Assembly: GCA_011525445.1 (NCBI GenBank)
Contig: WTGE01000142.1
Coordinates: 1-9,142, forward strand
From: Synechococcus sp. CO36386bin_37
GTDB lineage: Bacteria > Cyanobacteriota > Cyanobacteriia > PCC-6307 > Cyanobiaceae
DNA length: 9,142 nucleotides
Direction: 5' to 3'
The translations under genes were made by a program, and so were the position numbers. The notes below the pieces were generated by a model. That model was not told the DNA's origin, did not search any database, and saw only the letters and a program-made list of their open reading frames with translations. Shown one piece after another: positions 1 through 5,149 of the stretch; position 1 is the stretch's first letter; each line of letters opens with the position of its first letter.

Positions 1-391
1 GTCAAATATAATTATAATGTTAACGATCGTCAGATATAGAATCCAAGTCAATCAAAAATCATGCCGCATAGTTTGCTCGGCATGGCCTACAAAGAAATAG
101 ACACCCCTCCGAGAGAGGTAGGTCATTTGTTCGGGATCAAAGCAAACGTATGAAAAAAAACATTTACAGGGCAATGAGGCCTATCAAGATGATCCAATAA
201 GTAAAAAATCAAAACGCAACTCGAAAAAACAACTCAAAAAACCATCTAACCTCATTTAGAAAATATAATCATTGAAGTTTAATCAAAAATACAATCAAAA
301 CTCGAGAAGCCAAAAATCAACTTTAAGGCAATCAACGATCAAAACCCAAGTTATCGTTTAAGAAGATTTGAATTCATCACTACATTCATTG
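1..391. other. AT-rich stretch without a convincing gene
   Basis: The plus strand is strikingly rich in A between about 150 and 345, with many short A-runs and repeated words such as AATCAAAAAT. A 30-codon plus-strand frame (61-153) and a 16-codon frame (150-200) overlap by ATGA, but neither has a Shine-Dalgarno sequence. A 24-codon minus-strand frame covers 52-126. None is long enough to call a gene. A weak hairpin, AACGAT/ATCGTT, lies at 334-358 downstream of the 392-631 gene, but no T-run follows it. This is best described as spacer or decayed DNA. Confidence 0.6.
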
Positions 392-631
392 TTATGAGAT
401 CTTTCGTTTAAAGGTATAACAACCTCCATGGTAACCAGTGAAGGGTTGTGCATAAGTCACAAGCTCCCAGCCTTGATTCCCAAGCTCATTCATCAACCCA
501 ACTAAGGTGACATCCTGCTGTGGGTGCCGTCGTGAAATCAATTGGTTTTCGTCAAGCCATAGTTCCTCAATCTCACCCGTCCACGACTTCCCTTTTGGAA
601 CAAAACGCAATTGCGTGTATTCCCATGCCAT
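392..631 (-). CDS. DUF4177-like small hypothetical protein (79 aa)
   Basis: This is a short soluble protein with no signal peptide or membrane segment. The pattern WEYTQLRF near the N-terminus, then LMNELGNQGWELVTY at about 46-60 and a terminal YTFKRK, is the arrangement seen in DUF4177-type proteins: an opening beta strand, a helix ending in GWELV, and a closing strand. That family has no firmly known function. I start it at the ATG at 629-631 because GGAGG lies about 11 bases upstream and the family match begins there. An in-frame ATG at 674-676 would add 15 unrelated residues and has no ribosome binding site. It is on the same strand as the other small genes of this half and lies 244 bp downstream of the 50-residue membrane protein. 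The family link is by pattern only. Confidence 0.7.
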   Translation of the reverse strand: MAWEYTQLRFVPKGKSWTGEIEELWLDENQLISRRHPQQDVTLVGLMNELGNQGWELVTYAQPFTGYHGGCYTFKRKIS

Positions 632-875
632 TGAACCCAGCCCCTCCGCTAATGGACTGTAAAACAAAGGATGCACATTGATGACTCACGCAAGACAATC
701 TCAACGATCGAAAGGAGTCGCCTTTGAATTCAGGCAAAAATCGAAATCCAATAGAGATTTGTAGAGAGTGCAGCAGTTCTGCGCCATGAGTAGGGGGCTA
801 TCAACAGCAAAAGCACGGAAGAAAAATCTGCCTGCGAGACCAAAGTCTGCGTCGCAACGATGAGCCCCGCCTTTG

Positions 876-1028
876 TTAGCCAGTAACCACCATCCCTGTA
901 ATAAAGACGGCAGAGATGGCAACGAGGAAACTGCCAATACCAGCAGCCTGAATCCAGTTTGGGCTCATAGGAGATCCGCAATGCCATTGTTCTGGCTCAG
1001 ACAGGGGGGCGAGATCAAGGTCTGTCAT
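876..1028 (-). CDS. Small single-pass membrane protein, 50 aa, unknown function
   Basis: The protein is 50 residues. A polar, acidic start (MTDLDLAPLSEPEQW) with one Cys at 17 leads into a hydrophobic segment at about 27-48 rich in Gly, Ala, Val and Ile, ending VVTG. This is a single transmembrane helix with a short soluble N-terminus. Codon use and the clean hydrophobic pattern favour a true gene over the longer overlapping frames on both strands, which give Cys-rich or featureless proteins. The start ATG has no clear Shine-Dalgarno sequence. It overlaps, as ATGA, the stop of a 12-codon frame starting at 1063, which could couple translation. A second in-frame ATG at 966-968 would leave a 30-residue form. 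It does not match any photosystem or cytochrome b6f small subunit I know. Function is unknown. Confidence 0.6.
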   Translation of the reverse strand: MTDLDLAPLSEPEQWHCGSPMSPNWIQAAGIGSFLVAISAVFITGMVVTG

Positions 1029-1516
1029 GAAAAAGAAATAATGAGCAACCGTTCCTTATCCATAGAAGGGCTGAGCTGCAGGGTTAAAAGCCTGATGGCA
1101 CATCAGCCGTCAATAACACACCGAACTGAATCCATTCGACAACTTGCATCAAATGTTGACTTGAACAGACAAACAACTATCACGACAATACGGATAGAAA
1201 TATGCCAGACCAATCGCTTTACAATTCTCGAGGTGATTGTTTGACCTGATCACCACAATCCCTTTGCACGACGTTCATCTCACTCCATCTTGAAGCCAGT
1301 GGACAGAAGGTCATAAAATCTGGTTTACAAACGGTGTACGAAGAAAACACCTCAGCAGTCGCTAAGCAACATGACTGACTGCAAATAGGCAATCCATAAC
1401 GTGGGCATACCATTGCTCAGCCTCTTTTCCTCATCATGAAAGATTGAATGACCTGGCACAGTGAGAGAACTATGAAACAAAAAACAGAAGATTCTGAGAT
1501 TCAATCTCACCCAGTC
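1029..1516. other. Gene-poor stretch with ambiguous reading frames
   Basis: No frame here stands out. The plus strand carries an open frame from about 980 to 1244, but it begins antisense to the 50-residue membrane gene and has no recognisable motif. The minus strand has two overlapping frames at 1219-1413 and 1352-1504. A plus frame at about 1252-1380 reads like protein (…LEASGQKVIKSGLQTVYEEN…) but has no start codon. A 25-codon plus frame at 1472-1549 has GAGAG five bases before its ATG and runs antisense into the next gene. A 15-base inverted repeat, TGAGATTCAATCTCA, lies at 1495-1509. The mixture is what decayed genes look like, but I cannot prove it. Confidence 0.4.
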
Positions 1517-1720
1517 TTAAACCAATTCATAGGCCTCAAGGACCTTTAATCGAATTCCACCGAGCCTGACCCAGGCTTGCAATGCATCAGTTTTCGACTT
1601 ATAGGGTCTCCAATCATCCTCGTCGATTCTCCTCTGGATATGGGCAGCCACTCGAACTACAACTGCTCGATCACTAGGACGATTCAAGTAAATCTTTTTT
1701 CCGTTTAATGAATAATCCAT
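1517..1720 (-). CDS. Small hypothetical protein (67 aa)
   Basis: This is a soluble, charged 67-residue protein with no signal peptide. The order is a short beta-like start (MDYSLNGKKIYLNRP), a basic-hydrophobic middle (AVVVRVAAHIQRRI), an acidic turn (DEDDWRPYKSK) and a helix-like end (DALQAWVRLGGIRLKVLEAYELV). Composition looks natural and the frame has few rare residues, so I accept it as a gene. I chose the ATG at 1718-1720; a TTG at 1730-1732 would add four residues. Neither has a good ribosome binding site. A 26-codon frame (1738-1818, two ATGs) ends 17 bp upstream and may be a leader or noise. I do not recognise the family. Confidence 0.55.
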   Translation of the reverse strand: MDYSLNGKKIYLNRPSDRAVVVRVAAHIQRRIDEDDWRPYKSKTDALQAWVRLGGIRLKVLEAYELV

Positions 1721-2422
1721 ATATGGACGCAATTTCGCTAGTGAATTGAGAATTGGAGCTTACCGCATTTGGAAAGGGTCATGAAAAGTCGCGAATCAAC
1801 ACACGATTGATCCATCATAATCTCACAATGGGTCGTCAGTTAGATCGAAGGATGTCCCAGACCGTCACAAAGGCCAGTTTGAACGTTCAAAAGTCCGCAA
1901 CAAATCACCATGGTCTCTCAAAAAATCAATGGCCCTCAACTAACGACATCGTGAAAACAATAAGCTAAACAACATCTTATCTGAAAAGTAAAGCGAGAAA
2001 AGCCCTACCATCAGTCTAATAATAATTCAGAAAGATTGATTCATTGCTCAGGCTGATAAACCTTCGACAACCTAATACTATTTAGACAAAAGAGGTTTGC
2101 AACCAACAAAGCTTCATCACTATGCCAAAATACAAATAACAATAATCGAAGCTGTCAATACCATGTAGACACAATACTACTAAGGCCATAATGAACTCCC
2201 TTATCTCAATCCAAAACTTGAGTGCGAATATAAAACCATAAAATTCACATTATTCACCAACGCGACTCGAACCCAAGAAAAAGTATTTTGAATGAACCGC
2301 CACCAAAAACCTTGATATTTACCTATAACAATTTACCGAAGAGCAAAATTTTTTACGGTTATTTATTTTACTGGATTCTTATCAATTCATACATCCTTTG
2401 CATCAAAAGCACAATGATTTGT
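1721..2422. other. 702-bp AT-rich region, no convincing gene
   Basis: The longest frames are plus-strand 1753-1968 and 2288-2503. Both need TTG starts and have no ribosome binding site or family motif, and the second runs antisense across the end of the 135-residue gene. The sequence from about 1970 to 2400 is AT-rich with many stops in all frames. A perfect 14-bp palindrome, TTTGAACGTTCAAA, lies at 1878-1891. A minus-strand TTGACA lies at 2153-2158, but no good -10 box sits at the right distance: TTGTAT at 17 bp is weak. The T-loop-like word GACTCGAACCC near 2264 is not part of a foldable tRNA. Confidence 0.5.
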
Positions 2423-2830
2423 TCAGAATGGAATCGTGAGAGACCAACGGCGACGCTTAAACCGAAAGGACTGACCCGTATCCTCTGCAACAGGGACACT
2501 TGAAACATCGAAGCCGATCGGGTCTCCTGGACGGCTGCTCAAAGCAGTTGCTGTATCCAAAGGAATCTCAAGCCCTGAAAAGCGATCAGTCTCCTTTTCG
2601 CATGATCGAGTGGGATATTGATCGAAGCGCGTCCATGGCCATGATCTCTTCACAGTGTAAACATCGCCCAATGCAGCCCACTGTTGACATGCCCTTAATG
2701 CAGCCTCCTCAGAGTCGAAACGGTTCAGTCCATCGACAAAGCTGAAAAGGTTGGGGATCTGAGTAAGAACCAAAGCAGCAAGAAGTACCTGGGTTACGCG
2801 ACTCGATCCAATTGGTACTTTCTTTAACAT
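2423..2830 (-). CDS. Small secreted or membrane-anchored protein with a Cys pair (135 aa)
   Basis: Two basic residues near the N-terminus are followed by a hydrophobic segment at about 14-31 (VLLAALVLTQIPNLFSF). There is no clear cleavage motif, so it is probably an N-terminal anchor or signal. The rest is hydrophilic and should lie outside the cytoplasm. Two cysteines, C48 in AALRACQQW and C77 in TRSCEKETDRF, could form one disulphide. The layout 'EAxxACxxW … RxCxxE … GLE' resembles short conserved proteins of marine picocyanobacteria that I know only as hypothetical. The C-terminus is very basic (RFKRRRW). The start is the ATG at 2828-2830, which has no clear Shine-Dalgarno sequence. It lies downstream of the 74-residue gene on the same strand, about 106 bp away. 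Confidence 0.7.
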   Translation of the reverse strand: MLKKVPIGSSRVTQVLLAALVLTQIPNLFSFVDGLNRFDSEEAALRACQQWAALGDVYTVKRSWPWTRFDQYPTRSCEKETDRFSGLEIPLDTATALSSRPGDPIGFDVSSVPVAEDTGQSFRFKRRRWSLTIPF

Positions 2831-2842
2831 TATGAATGGTTG

Positions 2843-2923
2843 TCAAAGATCAAAAAAATTGAATCGTACAAAGGTTAAAGCAAGAAAAAACATACGATAA
2901 GAGGATTGTATCAATTCATTCAT
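2843..2923 (-). CDS. Possible 26-aa hydrophobic peptide between two small genes
   Basis: An ATG frame of 26 codons fills the gap between the 74-residue gene (13 bp upstream) and the 135-residue gene (12 bp downstream). It starts MNELIQSSYR and then has a hydrophobic, Phe-rich run (MFFLALTFVRFNFF), so it could be a short membrane peptide. There is no ribosome binding site, and a frame of this length is easily found by chance in AT-rich DNA. The even spacing to both neighbours is the only reason to list it. Confidence 0.2.
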   Translation of the reverse strand: MNELIQSSYRMFFLALTFVRFNFFDL

Positions 2924-2936
2924 TAACGATCAGTTA

Positions 2937-3161
2937 TCAGGGAGAAGCAGTCTCCCATTGATGTATTTTATTCTGAAAGGGAGATATCTTCAGCAAAGGA
3001 GTAAGACCTAATTCAGATCGCCATTCTGCTAAAAGACGCCCCCATTCTTTTTCCCATCGACACCCTTCCAAAAAGACACCAGCAAGCCCTACTTGAGTTC
3101 CAAAGCTGATGGGCTCCCAAATCATGTGATGGTTATCGGGTTCGATGAAACTATGAGTCAT
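2937..3161 (-). CDS. Small hypothetical protein (74 aa)
   Basis: This soluble protein is rich in aromatic and charged residues and contains five Trp. The core (FGTQVGLAGVFLEGCRWEKEWGR…) looks like a strand followed by a helix, with LAEWRSELGLTPLL after it and a polar tail ending QWETASP. It has one Cys at 34 and no membrane segment. The ATG at 3159-3161 has no ribosome binding site in front of it, and no better start is visible. Amino acid composition is natural, and the frame ends before an apparent spacer, which supports a true gene. I do not recognise the family. It may share a transcript with the 135-residue gene downstream. Confidence 0.6.
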   Translation of the reverse strand: MTHSFIEPDNHHMIWEPISFGTQVGLAGVFLEGCRWEKEWGRLLAEWRSELGLTPLLKISPFQNKIHQWETASP

Positions 3162-3169
3162 AAATTCAG

Positions 3170-3433
3170 CTAGAGTCGCAACACATACAGGTGATGCTGC
3201 GAAATTGCGTTATAATCTTGTACTACTGTTTCCCCTGCAATCGATAAATCAATCCAAAAAACCAAATAGTAGGTGTTATGAACTCTTCTCAGTCTTCGGT
3301 TTAAATACTCCTCTTTTTGATTGATTTTTGAAACCTTTTTCAGCTTATTCTCGGGTTGAAGGGGAGCTATGCCGCGATGGCTAAACATGCGCTGCGTGCA
3401 GAATCCTAGGCTTCCAACAGGCATGGCACGCAT
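3170..3433 (-). CDS. Uncertain hypothetical ORF (87 codons), possibly part of a decayed gene
   Basis: An ATG-initiated frame starts 16 bases after the TGA of the broken frame 3449-3643 and is in the same phase. It may therefore be a continuation of that decayed gene rather than an independent one. The first third is Cys/Met-rich, the middle is strongly basic (NRRLRRVHNTYY), and the end (GETVVQDYNAISQHHLYVL) reads like protein. There is no ribosome binding site or recognisable domain. It ends 8 bp before the start of the 74-residue gene. Confidence 0.3.
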   Translation of the reverse strand: MRAMPVGSLGFCTQRMFSHRGIAPLQPENKLKKVSKINQKEEYLNRRLRRVHNTYYLVFWIDLSIAGETVVQDYNAISQHHLYVLRL

Positions 3434-3448
3434 AACATCAAATGATGG

Positions 3449-3840
3449 TCATGGAACACCAAACTGTTCATCAATAACTTTCTGAACATTAGGATGTTCT
3501 GAAAGTTTCTTGAGTGACTCTTTTTGCTGATCCCATTTGAAAATTGGTGAAAAATTCTTACTGTATGGAAATAAATGATCAGGATCCTTGGCCATCTGAA
3601 GAATGGCTAACGCCACATCAATAGAGTCTTCTCTTAGTTCAGCTCAAGAGATGATGCCGTGGGTTATGAAACTTTTTTAACTTAAACTTCATCAACTTCT
3701 TCGCCACAATTCAAACCAGCCAAGATGCTTCGGTTGATCAGCTGTCTGTGATTGTCATCAATCAGGGCCTGAACCAATGGTATTGGGATTCACACATGCG
3801 GCGGGTAGACAATGTCAGGGAAAACTTTCGAGAGCTCTTG
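3449..3840 (-). pseudogene. Broken, unrecognised gene next to tRNA-Arg
   Basis: Two adjacent minus-strand stretches read like one protein tail but lie in different frames. The first (3840 to 3685) reads QELSKVFPDIVYPPHV, then a TGA (3790-3792), then IPIPLVQALIDDNHRQLINR and onward to NCGEEVDEV, ending at TAA (3682-3684). The second (3643 to 3449) reads AELREDSIDVALAILQMAKD, DPDHLFPYSKNFSPIFKWDQ, and ends EQFGVP at TGA (3449-3451). A run of six A (minus strand) at 3673-3678 lies between them, near the frame change. Neither part has a suitable start, and the upstream side runs into a terminator and the tRNA. All three TGA codons could come from CGA or TGG by one transition. I do not recognise the family. 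The competing plus-strand frame over 3679-3876 is codon-aligned with the first stretch, so one must be a shadow; the adjoining second stretch on the same strand makes me prefer minus. Confidence 0.45.
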
Positions 3841-3879
3841 TCAGAGGCCTTATTGAGAAAGCAAAAAGGCCTGTAAATC

Positions 3880-3907
3880 AAAAAAAGCCAGTTCTGCACT
3901 GACTTTT
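3880..3907 (-). terminator. Intrinsic terminator after tRNA-Arg, probably bidirectional
   Basis: On the minus strand a stem AGTCAGT/ACTGGCT (7 bp with one G-T pair) and a 5-base loop are followed at once by seven T. It begins about 10 bases after the tRNA 3' end. Flanking A and T bases can lengthen the stem, and the plus strand also shows four T after it (3904-3907), so it could end transcripts from both sides. Confidence 0.75.
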
Positions 3908-3913
3908 AGCTCA

Positions 3914-3987
3914 CGCCCCCTGATGGATTCGAACCATCGACCGACTGCTTAGAAGGCAGTTGCTCTATCCAGCTGAGCTAAGGGAGC
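3914..3987 (-). tRNA. tRNA-Arg (anticodon UCU)
   Basis: The 74-nt gene folds as a complete cloverleaf: acceptor GCTCCCT/AGGGGGC with one G-T pair at 3-70, D-arm GCTC/GAGC, anticodon stem ACTGC/GCAGT around CTTCTAA (anticodon TCT), variable loop CGGTC, T-arm GATGG/CCATC with TTCGAAT, and discriminator G. The 3' CCA is not encoded (TGA follows), so it must be added after transcription. It reads AGA codons (and AGG by wobble). No clear promoter boxes are seen upstream. Its 3' end faces the AT-rich half of the window, the usual orientation when a tRNA gene borders an island. Confidence 0.97.
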
Positions 3988-4053
3988 ACTGGCTAATTTT
4001 GCCATCTGATCAAAGCCACCCGTCTTAAACTTAAAAACTGTGCAAAGCAGACC

Positions 4054-4893
4054 ATGGCACCCAGCCGGCTAAACGACAGCCACAAGCAGGCAATTGTGGA
4101 GCGCTACCGCGCAGGTGAATCAAGCACAAGCATCGCTGAGGCTTTTGGGTGCAGCTCAAACACAGTGAGTCGCACTGTCCGCTCATTGCTGAGTGCTGCG
4201 GACTATGCCGCATTGAAACTCAGACGAACAAGCAAAAGCGCTGCTCCACAATCCGCGAACCAGGACCCTCTTGTATCAAGGGTCCTTGTCTCTGAAGACA
4301 TCGTCAGCGATTCGGGTGAGCACGCTATGGACCAACGGGTGATCCCAAGCACCAGACAGGCCACTGCAATCCAGACAACAGCTCAAGCCTCAGAAGGGGA
4401 AGAAGCCAACAGTTCCGAGGTGCCCAGCGGAAAAGATGAACCAAGGCTCGCTCTCGATGATGCCGATGATTACGGCGACGATGAGGCGGATAGCATTCAG
4501 GACTTCGTCAGTGAAGACGAGACCGTCTTTCATGAAATCGCGGTGCTCCCAGTCGACATTCCTCAGGTCACAACGCAGCAGGTGGTCTGTCGGCCCTTTT
4601 CATCAGAGCTCATACCAGACAGCGTTTACATGCTCGTAGACAAAACTGTTGAACTCGACCCTCGACCGCTCAGTGAGTTTCCAGAATTAGGTGTGAGTGA
4701 TCCCGAAGAGCAGAAACATCAGGCGCTTTGTCTTTATTCAAGTCCGCGCGCGGCCAAACGCCAATGTGGTCGAAGCCAAAGGGTCATCAAAGTTCCTGAC
4801 ACTCAGATCTTTGATCAGACATCCTCCTTTTTACTCTCACGTGGCATTACTCATCTGGTTCTCGAGGGTTCACTCTTTGCATTCAGTTCCTAA
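4054..4893 (+). CDS. Helix-turn-helix domain protein of picocyanobacterial type (279 aa)
   Basis: An N-terminal HTH of the resolvase/transposase-like kind covers about 10-46 (KQAIVERYRAGESSTSIAEA, then FGCSSNTVSRTVRSLL): recognition helix after the G-C-S turn, Ser/Thr/Arg-rich. A long low-complexity middle (about 58-160) is rich in Ser, Ala, Glu and Asp, with an acidic stretch (DDADDYGDDEADS), and is probably disordered. The C-terminal part (about 180-279) is compact and contains LYSSPRAAKRQCGRSQRVIK and RGITHLVLEGSLFA, which I know as conserved in marine cyanobacterial homologues. It most likely binds DNA, but the target and effector are unknown. There is no recombinase catalytic domain, so it is not an invertase. 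It is divergent from tRNA-Arg (66 bp) and its stop is one base from that of the LapA-like gene. No good ribosome binding site precedes the ATG. Confidence 0.85.
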   Translation: MAPSRLNDSHKQAIVERYRAGESSTSIAEAFGCSSNTVSRTVRSLLSAADYAALKLRRTSKSAAPQSANQDPLVSRVLVSEDIVSDSGEHAMDQRVIPSTRQATAIQTTAQASEGEEANSSEVPSGKDEPRLALDDADDYGDDEADSIQDFVSEDETVFHEIAVLPVDIPQVTTQQVVCRPFSSELIPDSVYMLVDKTVELDPRPLSEFPELGVSDPEEQKHQALCLYSSPRAAKRQCGRSQRVIKVPDTQIFDQTSSFLLSRGITHLVLEGSLFAFSS

Positions 4894-4894
4894 C

Positions 4895-5149
4895 TCAACT
4901 GTCCCGGTCCTGAGAAGGACCCAGGACTGCTGCCACACTCCCACCGCTGACAATTCCCAAGACCAAACTCACTCCCGCAATGAAGCCTGAAGGCAAGGAA
5001 GCGGATCGTCCAAAGCCAAAATTCAAACTATGGCGATCATTCAGATTCTGAGCACCCAGACACAGAACCAAGAGAAGCGTTAGTCCACTGCCAATACTCA
5101 ATAGAAGCAGTTTCAGCCGATTGAGCATCACATCACTTGGGCTTTCCAT
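4895..5149 (-). CDS. LapA/DUF1049-like small membrane protein (84 aa)
   Basis: Two hydrophobic segments, about 11-33 (RLKLLLLSIGSGLTLLLVLC…) and 53-77 (PSGFIAGVSLVLGIVSGGSV…), flank a short polar loop with QNLNDRHSLNFGFG. A helix, then a loop with 'QN…v.fgfg', then a Gly-rich second helix is the layout of DUF1049/LapA-type inner membrane proteins; the match is by pattern. Its ATG overlaps the rsmI stop as TGATG, so it should be translated by coupling to rsmI in one operon. A later in-frame ATG (residue 8) is also possible. Its 3' end nearly touches the HTH gene. A small hairpin, GGTCC/GGACC, at 4906-4921 inside its last codons could help end the opposite transcript, but has no T-run. Confidence 0.75.
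   Translation of the reverse strand: MESPSDVMLNRLKLLLLSIGSGLTLLLVLCLGAQNLNDRHSLNFGFGRSASLPSGFIAGVSLVLGIVSGGSVAAVLGPSQDRDS

Noticed and set aside
786..863. 25-codon basic plus-strand peptide, and a 21-codon TTG frame at 724 behind AAGGAG
   Set aside because: Very short, antisense to a transcribed strand and without any supporting context. The AAGGAG is part of a small AAAGG/CCTTT inverted repeat.
730..987. 85-codon and 78-codon minus-strand frames over 701-987
   Set aside because: They overlap the better 50-residue membrane gene in other frames, and their proteins are rich in Cys, Trp and Tyr with no natural pattern. The hydrophobic stretch is mostly a by-product.
873..1244. 123-codon plus-strand frame
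   Set aside because: It runs antisense through the 50-residue membrane gene, needs an unsupported start and shows no motif. Its later part remains unexplained but not convincing.
1753..1968. 71-codon plus-strand frame
   Set aside because: TTG start, no ribosome binding site, no recognisable pattern, low-complexity Asn/Ser/Gln-rich composition.
2263..2275. T-loop-like word GACTCGAACCC, a possible tRNA fragment or attachment site
   Set aside because: Flanks do not pair as a T-stem and do not match the tRNA-Arg 3' end, so there is no evidence of an att site.
2288..2503. 71-codon plus-strand frame
   Set aside because: TTG start in AT-rich spacer; the second part is antisense to the well-supported 135-residue gene.
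3449..3840. TGA read as tryptophan in the broken gene
   Set aside because: All intact large genes here (rsmI, cysQ, pnp) use TGA as stop, and TAA and a frameshift also interrupt the relic. Decay explains it better.
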